Below are positions 7,617 through 16,068 of a stretch of DNA of 64,000 bases, in pieces (position 1 is the first letter of the stretch; each line of letters opens with the position of its first letter). This DNA comes from Verrucomicrobiota bacterium (lineage in GTDB: Bacteria > Verrucomicrobiota > Verrucomicrobiia > CAIQCK01). Below the pieces are notes generated by a model, which was given only the letters and a program-made list of their open reading frames with translations, was not told where the DNA came from and ran no database searches. Both the position numbers and the translations under genes were made by a program. The stretch is from the NCBI GenBank assembly GCA_016235595.1, contig JACRJX010000008.1, forward strand, positions 41,092 through 105,091, written 5' to 3'.

Positions 7617-9908
7617 TTACTCCTTCCTTCCGAAATAGCGGGCGATCTGCTGCAAACAACTCAGCACGCCCACGCCCAGGATGCCGACCATCAGACCGCA
7701 GCATCCCCACAACATCATCTTGAACAACGGCCGCATCGTGAACGAGAAGCCGAACAACTTGTGGTAGGTGCCATCGAGTTTCGTCATCTCCACCATCGTC
7801 TTCACCGCCACGGTCTTCGTCTTGAGCGGACCGCCGGCCACAACGCGGCCGAAGAGCATCGCCGCGTCTGCGGAGTGGCACTCGGTGCACGCTTTCGCGC
7901 CGAGCGAGGCCACCGCGGAACGGACGTTGTGCGCCACCGGCCAGAAAACCGGTTCGGCGGCGGGATTGCTGGAGGCTGCCAGTTTGCCATCCTTGCCGAG
8001 CGCGAACACGTAGCCGCGGCCGACATAGACGAACTCGGCGGACTTGTCGGTTTCCGCCAGCGCCTGCAACATCGCCACGAGTTGCTCTTCGATGAACGAC
8101 TGCTGCGTGCCGGCGGTTTCCACCACCGCGCGCACCGCGAAGTCGGGAACGATCGCGTGAAACTTCTCATTCACCATCCGGCCCCAGACGGGGGTCGCGC
8201 GGTCTTCCGATGAGTCGGATGTCGTGAGGCTGCCGTCGTCGCTGCGCGTATAGATCTTCTTGCCGCGAGCCAGCGCCGGCGTGCCCGTTGCTGGATCATC
8301 CAGCGCGAGCGCCTGCAGCACGTTCAGCAGACCCGACTCGACAGTCGGCTCCAGTTGCGCCCCGTCCGGCTTGAAATCCGGCACGAGCGGCGACAGTTTG
8401 CCATCCTTCAGCCACAGGAACCCGGATGGTGAACCGGCGGGCGGTGCAAACTTTGTGTCGAGGTCCACGTCGCCATCGGTGTTGACGCGGAACAGTTTGC
8501 CCGATGCGACGAAGACGGCTTCGCCGTTCTCATCGCCGAGCTGGGCGATCCCCTTCAGCACGCTGCCAATCTGCTGGCCCGCGTCGAGAATGCCCTTGGC
8601 GGACTTGGTCAGTTCGTCAGGCCGGATCGGCGTGAGCTTGCCCGCCGCGCGGCGCGCCCAGAACGCAGGCCACATCACGCGGTTTGGCGCGATCTTGCCG
8701 TCGCTGCCCTTGACGAAGACCGGCTCCTGGATGAACGGCGCGTCCGTGAACCAGAGCGCGCGGCCATGAATGCCGAGCCGGTTCGCGCGCGATACGCGCA
8801 TGTCGGTCGGTGTCGCGCCGGGCTGCTGGCCGGAGTGGCACGCGGTGCAGGAGAGTTTCTCGAAATGCAACGGCGGGATGCCGCCGTGCTTCGGATACGG
8901 CGCGCCCATGCGTCCGCCGCCCTTGGCCGGCTCCTCGATGTGGCAGCCACGGCAACTGAAATCGCCAACCGACGCGTCTTTGCGCTCGACCGCTTCGGTT
9001 TCGTAGCCGCGCACGATCGAGTGGTTGATGCCGTTGCGATGGCAATCCACGCACTTGAATCCGGCGCGCGAGTGCACGTCCTTATCCACGTCCTCCTTCT
9101 TCGCACACATCGGCGAAGCGGAATGGCAGTTGAGGCAGTTCTGGTCGGCTGGTTTCTGGATCTCGAAGACCGTTCGGTTCTTGCTGTCGAATTGCGCCGT
9201 CAGATACTTCACATAAGGCGGCACCGCGTAGTCCTTGTCGTCCGGGTTCGGCCCGTCGTTCATCGTCCATGTGGACTTCACGCGCGAGGCCATGCCGCCG
9301 ACTTCGGCGAGACCCGATGCGGCGGTCGCGGCCCACGCGAAATTTTCGCGGCCGATTTGCCGCACCCACTCGCTATGGTCCTGCGCATGAGAACCGTTGT
9401 GGCATGCCAGACAGTTGACTTCCAGCTTGCCCGACACGGTCCAACGCGCGTGCGGATCGGCGAAGCAATCCGCCGGTTCACCGGTGTCGCCTCCGGGCAT
9501 GTGGCGGGCGAACATCTTGGTAAAGTCCCACTGCGTCAGTCCAACCGCCGACGGGTTCCACGTGCCGCTCCAGCCGCGATACGACAGCGGCAGTTGCGTG
9601 CCGGTGAGTCCGTCAACAAGGACCCATGGCTCGCCGGGCCGGCCAGCGGCAGCTTTTCCGGAGGAGGAGTTGAAGTGCCAGCCGCCGGAGATTTTCCCGT
9701 AGTCGTGGCACATCCCGCAGGTCTTGCTTGTCGAGAGCGGCTTGGCGCTCGACATGGAGGGCACGACGCCCTCGCCGTCGGGATCGTTGAGCGGAATCCG
9801 GTGGACCGGCACGGTGCGACCGCCGTCCCACGGCTCATCCGCGAAACCGCGCGGGGCGGCCAGCAGGCCGGCCGCGCCTATCGTCAGGAGAACTATGGAA
9901 GCACGCAT
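7617..9908 (-). CDS. Seven-heme c-type cytochrome, membrane-anchored
   Basis: This 763-residue exported protein carries an N-terminal signal peptide (cut near residue 23) and seven CXXCH heme-attachment motifs at about residues 64, 166, 258, 286, 319, 354 and near 690. A C-terminal transmembrane helix follows. Hemes 1-6 cluster in the N-terminal half. The 300-residue segment between hemes 6 and 7 has no heme motif. The protein should transfer electrons in the periplasm or at the cell surface. Its ATG follows the preceding Gfo/Idh/MocA stop by two bases, so the two are translationally linked. The exact partner is unknown; the family is not one of the well-known nitrite or hydroxylamine octaheme enzymes. 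Confidence 0.85.
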   Translation of the reverse strand: MRASIVLLTIGAAGLLAAPRGFADEPWDGGRTVPVHRIPLNDPDGEGVVPSMSSAKPLSTSKTCGMCHDYGKISGGWHFNSSSGKAAAGRPGEPWVLVDGLTGTQLPLSYRGWSGTWNPSAVGLTQWDFTKMFARHMPGGDTGEPADCFADPHARWTVSGKLEVNCLACHNGSHAQDHSEWVRQIGRENFAWAATAASGLAEVGGMASRVKSTWTMNDGPNPDDKDYAVPPYVKYLTAQFDSKNRTVFEIQKPADQNCLNCHSASPMCAKKEDVDKDVHSRAGFKCVDCHRNGINHSIVRGYETEAVERKDASVGDFSCRGCHIEEPAKGGGRMGAPYPKHGGIPPLHFEKLSCTACHSGQQPGATPTDMRVSRANRLGIHGRALWFTDAPFIQEPVFVKGSDGKIAPNRVMWPAFWARRAAGKLTPIRPDELTKSAKGILDAGQQIGSVLKGIAQLGDENGEAVFVASGKLFRVNTDGDVDLDTKFAPPAGSPSGFLWLKDGKLSPLVPDFKPDGAQLEPTVESGLLNVLQALALDDPATGTPALARGKKIYTRSDDGSLTTSDSSEDRATPVWGRMVNEKFHAIVPDFAVRAVVETAGTQQSFIEEQLVAMLQALAETDKSAEFVYVGRGYVFALGKDGKLAASSNPAAEPVFWPVAHNVRSAVASLGAKACTECHSADAAMLFGRVVAGGPLKTKTVAVKTMVEMTKLDGTYHKLFGFSFTMRPLFKMMLWGCCGLMVGILGVGVLSCLQQIARYFGRKE

Positions 9909-9910
9909 GA

Positions 9911-11296
9911 TTATACCTTGAACTCGTCGGCCTTGAACTCGAGCTTACGTCCGGCTGCGACGGCGTCGTTGGCCTTGAGCACCGCGACGGCGGTTTCGTA
10001 GGCGACTTCGCCGGGGCAGTTGAGCTTCGCCCGGCCGCGAACGGCGTCGAAGAAGTTCTCAAGGTGCGGCTGGTGCGCCGGCTTGAGCAGTTCGATGGGG
10101 AGCGGCCACTTGCCGGATTCGGCCGTGACGCGCACGTCCACCGCGACGTTGCGGGTGGTGGTCGGCTTGATCGCTTCCTTGACCGGCTTGAGCCAGCCTT
10201 TCTTGGCGTACTCGTCCCACGACGGCGCGTGCGCCTCGCGCTCGACGGTGTCGCCGCGCGCCGCGACCTCGGAGATGGTCAGCGAGCCGTTGACGCCCAT
10301 GAACTGTTCGTAGAAACCGCCGCGCTTGGTGGTAGTGAGCACTTGGTAGTAGGCGCGGTTGATGCCTTCCGGCGTCTTGTATTCGTAAATGGTCATGACG
10401 TTGTCATACCATTCGTTGCCCTTGTAATAGTCGGCACCGCCCATCGCGACGATGGCCGACGGGTTGCACTCCCAGAGCCAGCTGAAAAGGTCAATCTGGT
10501 GCGAGCCAAGGTCCACGATCGGGCCGCCACCGTATTTCTTATACCAGCGCCAGTTCCGGAACTGCTCCATCGAGACGTATCCGTATTTGTCGAGCTTGGC
10601 CTGGTCGATCGCGAATTTCTTCGGCCAGCCGAGCGGGTCGGAGACCGAGCGGTTCCACTGCCCGTAAGCGTGCGTGACGCGGCCGAGGAGCTTGGCCTCG
10701 CGGATGAGCCGGTCAATCGCGTGGATGTAGCGCGGGTTGCTGCGGCGCTGGTGACCGATCTGGAGCAACTTGTCGGTCTTGCGCTGCGTCATCACCATGC
10801 TGCGGGCCTTCTCCAGCGAGTTGGACATTTCTTTCTCGCAGTAAACGTGTTTACCAGCCTCCATGCAGGCGTTGGCGATCTCGGCGTGCATCCAGTCGGG
10901 CGTGGCGACGACGACCGCGTCGAGGTCCTTCTCCTGCGCGAGCAGCTCGCGGTAATCCTCATACAGCTTCACGTCGTGGCCGGTCTTCCGCAGACGGCCG
11001 CCGACCAGCTTCTGGTGGTATTCCCAGATGTCGCAGACGGCCTTGAATCGCACGCCCGGAATGCCGCTGGCAGCCTCGATGAGGACCTGTCCCTGCGCGC
11101 CGAGACCGATGACGCCGACATTCAGGTCGTCGATGCCTTTCGGCCCCGCGACCGTCGCCGGCTTCGCCGGCTGCGCGACGGCTTGCGCCAGCGCGTTGCC
11201 CGACAACGCCAGACTCGCGCCGGCCACCGCGGCCGACTGCAAGAACGTCCGGCGATCCACTTTTCCGTCCACGTTTTGCTTTTCGTTGCTGCTCAT
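9911..11296 (-). CDS. Gfo/Idh/MocA-family oxidoreductase, twin-arginine-type leader
   Basis: This 461-residue protein has a twin-arginine-like leader (DRRTFLQSAAVAG, cut near NALAQ). A Rossmann NAD(P) site follows (VGVIGLGAQG, about residue 62), then VVATPDWMH and the catalytic loop. That loop reads YCEKEMS, with Glu instead of the usual Pro of the EKP signature, so the catalytic Lys is kept. The C-terminal alpha/beta domain has GGGPIVDLGSHQIDL, typical of the family. The GGGAG ribosome site supports the start. The gene sits 26 bases after a HEAT protein gene and 2 bases before the seven-heme cytochrome, so the enzyme may feed electrons into that chain. The substrate is probably a sugar or cyclitol. 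Confidence 0.85.
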   Translation of the reverse strand: MSSNEKQNVDGKVDRRTFLQSAAVAGASLALSGNALAQAVAQPAKPATVAGPKGIDDLNVGVIGLGAQGQVLIEAASGIPGVRFKAVCDIWEYHQKLVGGRLRKTGHDVKLYEDYRELLAQEKDLDAVVVATPDWMHAEIANACMEAGKHVYCEKEMSNSLEKARSMVMTQRKTDKLLQIGHQRRSNPRYIHAIDRLIREAKLLGRVTHAYGQWNRSVSDPLGWPKKFAIDQAKLDKYGYVSMEQFRNWRWYKKYGGGPIVDLGSHQIDLFSWLWECNPSAIVAMGGADYYKGNEWYDNVMTIYEYKTPEGINRAYYQVLTTTKRGGFYEQFMGVNGSLTISEVAARGDTVEREAHAPSWDEYAKKGWLKPVKEAIKPTTTRNVAVDVRVTAESGKWPLPIELLKPAHQPHLENFFDAVRGRAKLNCPGEVAYETAVAVLKANDAVAAGRKLEFKADEFKV

Positions 11297-11321
11297 AAAA
11301 ACTCCCGCTGCACTCGATTCG

Positions 11322-13475
11322 TTATTTTTTCACCGTCTGAAACCTGTCCAGAAGCTTGCCAGCCCTGGCACGCGTCGCCGCGTCCTTCGTCAACTCCAGA
11401 CACTTTTTCAAGGCAGCGACCGCTTCGTTATGCTGCTTTTTTTCAATAGACTCAACAACTTTCAAATAAGCATTTCCAGCTTCGGCCTTGATCGTGTCGT
11501 CCACCAATAGCGGCTCGATGACTTTCAACGCGCCGGTGTTCTGGATGCCCGCCAACGCGCCCAGCAAAAGTCTTTTCTCGTCCGGTTCTTTCGCCGCCGG
11601 CAAGGCCTTGGTCAGATGCTTCAACTTCTCGCCTTCCGCGCGCCGGCCGCCGAGGCCCGCGATCCGCGTGTAGCCGCGCAACGCCAGCACGCGGTGGGTC
11701 TTGTTGGGCGACGACTTGATGACCTCGAGCAAGTCGGGCAACACGCCGGCATCGTCCGCCGACGCCAGCGCACGCACCGCCGCATCGCACACTTTCTCGT
11801 CCTTGTCCTTCAACGCCGCCCGCAGCGTGCCGAACGCCCCCGGGCCGCCAATCTGGCCCAGCATCTTCAACATGGCCAGACGAGCATCGCCCTTGGACCT
11901 GTTGAAGGCGGCCAGCAGGATTTCTTCAACGTTCCTCTGGTCATACATCCGCCGTGCCGCTGTCACCAGCGCGTCCTGCGCGTCGGTGTTGTCGGGACTC
12001 TTCTCCACCAGCGCCACCAACCCCGGCAACCCGTCCTCGTCCGCCACCATCCCCAGCGCCTTGAATGCCTCGCGGCTCACCGCACTGTCCTTGTCCGCCG
12101 TCGCCTGTTCCAACACCGCCTGTGCCGTGACCGTCCGCCGGGCACCAAGCGTCTGAATCAACAACACTTTGGCCTTTCCATCAGCGCCCGCAATCCGCTT
12201 GATGAGCGACGGGTCAATCTTCCGGCCGGTGATGTTCTTCAGGCTCTCCATCGCCGCGACCGCCGTATCGCCGTCGTTCGCGGCAGCCTTCAAGAGCGTG
12301 TCGAGACTCGATTCATCGCCGAGTTTGCCGAGCGCGGTGATCGCCGCAACACGCACCGGCTCGTTGTCGCGGGCGGCGAGCGCCGCGACCGCCGGCAACG
12401 CCACCCGGTCGCCACGATCCATCAGTGCCAGCAACAGATTGACCTGCAACTCCGGTGACAGCCCGGCAAGTTTGCCGGCAAACGCCTTCGTCACCGCCGG
12501 CCCCGGAAGATCGAGCAGGCAGCGGACGGCGGCTTTCTGGACAGCAGGCATCCTGTCGCTAAATGCTTCAAACACCACCGGCAGTGCCTTTGCCTTCTCC
12601 GCACGGACCAAGCCGCGCAGGCCGGCAATACGCGCCGCCGGCGTGTTCACCATCGTGAACAGCCAGCGATAGTAGTTCGCCGCCTCGAACGCGTTCTTCT
12701 CCTCCTCGAGTAATCTGTCGGTGCTCATGGCAACCGCATCAGCCCGCCGGGACACGAGTTCGTCGGCAACTTTGGCCTCTGCGAGAATGCCCGCGCATTT
12801 GCCGCCGCCGATGCGGCCAAGCGCCATGATCGCCGCGCCCGCAAGCTGCGGGTCGGTATCCAGGATGAGCTTGGTCAGTTGCGGCACCGCCCTTGCCTCG
12901 CGGCGCTCGCCAAGACTGCTGATGATGCCAGCCTTGAGCTTGCCGCTGACCTTGCCCAGCGCGGCGAGCAACGCGTCGCCCGCTGCCGGACACGCGGAGT
13001 TCTGCAAACCATAACGCGCGACGTGCGAGAGCTTCTCATCCGTCAACAGAGCCGCCAGCGCTGGCACACACTTCTCGGAACCAATCTGTCGCAACGTCTT
13101 GCAAATGAACTCTTTCGCCATTAGCGGGGTGCCGGGTTTTTGCAGGACTTCCAGCAACTTCGCCTCAATGACCCTGAGCTGTTCGGGGTCGGCTTTGATG
13201 ATTTTGTTCTGGATCGCGTAGATCGCGCTGTGGCTGGAATCGAAGTCCACCTTGCCGAGTTCTGCGTAAGGGTCGGCGCCGGGCGGCAGGCCGGGCGCGG
13301 GATCGGCGGCAAAGGCCGCTGCCAGCAGCGCCGGCAGGATCACTGTAACGCGGACACTCTTGTCCGCGGTGCTGAACAGCGACAACACGGCGCGGACAAG
13401 AGTGTCCGCGTTACAACGCTGCTGCACGTTTCGAAGGAATATTCCGGGAGCAGTGGTTTTGCTTTTGAGTGACAT
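11322..13475 (-). CDS. Secreted HEAT-repeat protein
   Basis: This protein of about 717 residues consists mostly of HEAT/PBS-type alpha-helical repeats of about 30-35 residues (patterns such as VRVAAITALGKLGDESSLDTL), a protein-interaction scaffold. ATG 13475 has GGAG eight bases upstream and is preferred to ATG 13505. The N-terminal 55 residues are odd. A 70-bp palindromic element (13345-13414) is read in frame between the first basic residues and the hydrophobic VTVILPALLAAAFAA leader, adding about 24 element-encoded residues. This may displace or disable the signal peptide. It heads the operon with Gfo/Idh/MocA, cytochrome and apbE. Confidence 0.75.
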   Translation of the reverse strand: MSLKSKTTAPGIFLRNVQQRCNADTLVRAVLSLFSTADKSVRVTVILPALLAAAFAADPAPGLPPGADPYAELGKVDFDSSHSAIYAIQNKIIKADPEQLRVIEAKLLEVLQKPGTPLMAKEFICKTLRQIGSEKCVPALAALLTDEKLSHVARYGLQNSACPAAGDALLAALGKVSGKLKAGIISSLGERREARAVPQLTKLILDTDPQLAGAAIMALGRIGGGKCAGILAEAKVADELVSRRADAVAMSTDRLLEEEKNAFEAANYYRWLFTMVNTPAARIAGLRGLVRAEKAKALPVVFEAFSDRMPAVQKAAVRCLLDLPGPAVTKAFAGKLAGLSPELQVNLLLALMDRGDRVALPAVAALAARDNEPVRVAAITALGKLGDESSLDTLLKAAANDGDTAVAAMESLKNITGRKIDPSLIKRIAGADGKAKVLLIQTLGARRTVTAQAVLEQATADKDSAVSREAFKALGMVADEDGLPGLVALVEKSPDNTDAQDALVTAARRMYDQRNVEEILLAAFNRSKGDARLAMLKMLGQIGGPGAFGTLRAALKDKDEKVCDAAVRALASADDAGVLPDLLEVIKSSPNKTHRVLALRGYTRIAGLGGRRAEGEKLKHLTKALPAAKEPDEKRLLLGALAGIQNTGALKVIEPLLVDDTIKAEAGNAYLKVVESIEKKQHNEAVAALKKCLELTKDAATRARAGKLLDRFQTVKK
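13345..13414. repeat. Perfect-armed palindromic element (family B) within the HEAT gene
   Basis: Two 24-base arms at 13345-13368 and 13391-13414 are perfect inverted copies around a 22-base loop. Each arm also contains its own small hairpin (GCGGACA-CTCT-TGTCCGC), so the element is a pair of facing REP-like units. It lies in the coding region of the HEAT protein signal peptide and is in frame with it. Confidence 0.9.
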
Positions 13476-13511
13476 GGGATTCTCCAAGTTGAAAAATGTT
13501 CTCAATTCTGA

Positions 13512-14801
13512 CTAGAGCACCCATGGCTCGCGATAGGCGCGGCCGAGCATCGCTGACGCGCCTGGATCGTCGAGGATTTCCTCGGTAGCAGGGTTGAACC
13601 GGATTCTCCGTCCGGTCAGCATCGCAATCTGGCCGAGGTGGCCGATGCTCGCGGAACGGTGAGCCACTTCCGCCGGTGTGATCGTCACGCGGCGGGTGCG
13701 GACACAATCAAGGAAGTTCTGGTGGTGATCGCGGCTCTTGTAGAGGTGGATTTCGTTCGCGCCGATCTTGTCGCGAAGGAGCGACTTGGGCTCGGCCTCA
13801 AAGCCGCTGCGGTCCACCCAAATCCAGCCGCGGTCGCCGATCCACCGCGCGCCCATGCCCTTCGGTTGCTGCGAGGCGTTGGCGACGATCATTTTCGCAC
13901 CATTGGCGAACGTGGCGGTGAACTTGTAACTTGTTGGCGCGTCGTAGATACCGTCCGTCGGCAGCTCGCAGCCGTTGCTCACGATCTCGACAGGGCCGGT
14001 CAACTCCGTGCCAAGGCCCCATTGCGCAATGTCGGCATGGTGGCCAATCCAGTCCATCATCTGGCCGCCGCCCCAATCGAGCACCCAGCGCCAATCCCAA
14101 TGCCCCACGCCCTGATACGGTCGCCACGGCGCCGGGCCGAGCCAGAAATCCCAATCCATGTCCGCCGGTACTTGTTCGACAGGCTTGATCTCACCGGGCC
14201 GGCCGTCGGGCAGGCCGACCTCGACGGTATGAACCCTGCCGATGCGGCCGTTGCGAACCAACTCGGCTGCAAGATGATAATTCTCCTGCGACCGCTGCCA
14301 GCTTCCCGTCTGCCAGACGCGGCCGAACTTCTTGCAGGTATCGGCGAGCAAGCGGCCTTCGCGAAGGTCGTGCGTGAGCGGCTTCTCACCATACATATCA
14401 ATGCCCGCCCGCAGCGCGGCCACGGCGACAAGCGCGTGCCAGTGATCGGGCGTGGCCATACTGATGGCGTCGAGGTCGCCGCGCGCGATCACATCGCGAT
14501 AATCGTGGTAAGTCTTGCAGTCGTTGTTGCCGTACTTCTTGTCCACGGTCTCCTTGGCGCGCTTGAGGTGGCCGGCGTCCACGTCGCACACCGCAACGAA
14601 CTGGACCTCTTGTTTGCTGAGGAAGGCGTTCATGTTGCCGCTGCCCATGCCGCCGAGTCCGACACCGGCCATGACGATGCGGTTGCTGGGCGCGTTTGCG
14701 CCAAAGACGATGGAGGGAACGATGTTCGGGAAAGCGAGGGACGAACCGGCGAGGGCCGCGCCCTTCAGGAAACCGCGTCGCGAGACTTTATTACCATTCA
14801 T
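13512..14801 (-). CDS. Gfo/Idh/MocA-family oxidoreductase, twin-arginine-type leader
   Basis: This 429-residue protein starts at ATG 14801, where GGAG lies nine bases upstream and the product opens with a SRRGFLKGAALAG twin-arginine motif. An in-frame start at 14903 would add 34 unrelated residues. The NAD(P) fold shows VMAGVGLGGMGSGN and the catalytic loop reads YGEKPLTHDL. The central GGGQMMDWIGHHADIAQWG element is typical of the PVC-specific branch of this family (GFO_IDH_MocA plus a C-terminal domain with bacterial OxRed signature). It is exported, so it probably acts on extracytoplasmic sugars with a tightly bound cofactor. It ends 37 bases before the HEAT gene. Confidence 0.85.
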   Translation of the reverse strand: MNGNKVSRRGFLKGAALAGSSLAFPNIVPSIVFGANAPSNRIVMAGVGLGGMGSGNMNAFLSKQEVQFVAVCDVDAGHLKRAKETVDKKYGNNDCKTYHDYRDVIARGDLDAISMATPDHWHALVAVAALRAGIDMYGEKPLTHDLREGRLLADTCKKFGRVWQTGSWQRSQENYHLAAELVRNGRIGRVHTVEVGLPDGRPGEIKPVEQVPADMDWDFWLGPAPWRPYQGVGHWDWRWVLDWGGGQMMDWIGHHADIAQWGLGTELTGPVEIVSNGCELPTDGIYDAPTSYKFTATFANGAKMIVANASQQPKGMGARWIGDRGWIWVDRSGFEAEPKSLLRDKIGANEIHLYKSRDHHQNFLDCVRTRRVTITPAEVAHRSASIGHLGQIAMLTGRRIRFNPATEEILDDPGASAMLGRAYREPWVL

Positions 14802-14960
14802 AATTGTCTCCATCACTTCAACCGCCTCGCCAACAGCGCGAGACAAGTCGCGGTGTTTCCTAACGGAATCGCCCCCATCCCACAACCGAAAAGTACTGCG
14901 CAATAAGTATACCTCACACCGCCTACGGCGCTGCGCTGTTTGGGAAACCGCGTCGTGTTC

Positions 14961-15093
14961 AGCCGAAACCTGCCACCGGTCGCTCTTGGGTCTACCCAGA
15001 ATGTGGGGCCTCAGCGCCCCGCCAGCGCCGTGAAGTCACCGGCTCAACCCCAAAGGGTCGGGGCGCTGAGGCCCATATTCTGAACGCGCCACT
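14961..15093. repeat. Duplicated repeat unit, copy B (contains palindromic family A copy 2)
   Basis: This unit occupies most of the gene-free stretch 14802-15237. It reads AGCCGAAACCTGCCACCGGT, then CGCTCTTGG, then a family A palindrome (arms 14998-15021 and 15059-15081), then TGAACGCGCC. The same order of flanks occurs at 15847-15987. The 37-base palindrome loop (15022-15058) matches the loop of the second copy only when one of them is reverse-complemented. Nothing else coding was seen in the stretch. Confidence 0.8.
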
Positions 15094-15237
15094 TATCGGG
15101 TTCGCGACCCTGCGAGATCATCATGATCAATCGCCACGTCGGGGACGTGGCCTGCAACGTTTCACCCTTGGCTTTACATGCTGTAGTCGCAGGCGGAGAA
15201 TGGCCCCGAAGCCGGACGGGAAAGAAATGAGGGAAGA

Positions 15238-15783
15238 ATGAAGATGATCAGCCGAAACCTGCTGCTGCTGGCGATGGCGGCGACGGGCAGTTGCTTTCCG
15301 CACGCTCTGGGCGCGGAGGGGTCTCTTGCGATTCAACCGTCCGCCGATTGGACGCTTAAGCATTATCCAACCGGAGATGTTGAGTCCTACACGCTCGAAG
15401 CCGCCTCTGGAAAAGGTTGGATGATGATGCACGAATTTGCAGCTCCCATGCGACCCGAAGAGTTCCCGGCCATGGTGCGGAAGTTCGCGGATGGTTTTAT
15501 AAAGCAGGTAAAGAAGTCGGCTGAGTACATGTTGACCGACGAACAATATGATATTGAGGCGTTTGTCGGCGATCACTGCAAGGGCAGCTATGCGACGGTG
15601 CGATACAAGAGCGCAGACGGCAAAATTGTGCGAGTCTTGTTCACCATGAGTGTGGACGGCCAAGTCTGGAGCGGACAATTCGCAGGGACAATCGAGCAGT
15701 GGCCGCAAATGTTCAAGCTGTTGAAAACCATCAGGAAGAATGACCGACAAGATCGGTCGCGCAAACCGCCACCCGGCAAGTGA
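15238..15783 (+). CDS. Secreted protein of unknown function
   Basis: This 181-residue protein has a typical signal peptide (MKMISRNLLLLAMAATGSCF, cut near ALGAEG) and a GAGGGAAGA ribosome site six bases before the ATG. The mature part of about 155 residues is a small alpha/beta domain with strands such as SYATVRYKSADGKIVRVLF and VWSGQFAGT, and a basic tail. No family was recognised. It is flanked on both sides by related repeat units (14961-15093 and 15847-15987), and the second one begins with a copy of this gene's own 5' end. That suggests a local duplication. Confidence 0.55.
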   Translation: MKMISRNLLLLAMAATGSCFPHALGAEGSLAIQPSADWTLKHYPTGDVESYTLEAASGKGWMMMHEFAAPMRPEEFPAMVRKFADGFIKQVKKSAEYMLTDEQYDIEAFVGDHCKGSYATVRYKSADGKIVRVLFTMSVDGQVWSGQFAGTIEQWPQMFKLLKTIRKNDRQDRSRKPPPGK

Positions 15784-15834
15784 AGCGGCAAGCGCTGAGC
15801 GGTTAGAGACAGACGCGAGAGGAATAAGGGAAAA

Positions 15835-15933
15835 ATGAAGACGATCAGCCGAAACCTGCCACCGGTCGCTCTTGGATTGCCCCGAATGTGGGAGGGGCCT
15901 CAGTGCCCCGACCTCCTGGGTTCGAGCTGGTGA
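15835..15933 (+). pseudogene. Truncated copy of the 5' end of the upstream secreted-protein gene
   Basis: The frame MKTISRNLPPVALGLP matches the start of the gene at 15238 (MKMISRNLLLLAM) in both DNA and protein, including the purine-rich ribosome site. It then runs into the palindromic repeat and stops after 32 codons. The shorter sequence at 14961 matches the same stretch without the start codon. This is a decayed paralogue interrupted by the repeat. Confidence 0.5.
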
Positions 15934-15987
15934 CTTCACGGCGCTGTCGGGGCGTTGAGACCCCTCCCACATTCTGAACGCGCCGCT
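15847..15987. repeat. Duplicated repeat unit, copy C (contains palindromic family A copy 3)
   Basis: The flanks are in the same orientation as copy B (AGCCGAAACCTGCCACCGGT on the left, TGAACGCGCC on the right). The family A arms lie at 15884-15910 and 15948-15974 with 24 of 27 matches. The loop at 15911-15947 matches the copy B loop at about 30 of 37 positions, but only as its reverse complement. Confidence 0.8.
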
Positions 15988-16068
15988 CGTCGAGGTGGGG
16001 CGCGACCCACCTTGCCAATCGTTAAACGACGTGGATTAGGAAAACGCCCGTCTTCAGTTGGGCCATCC

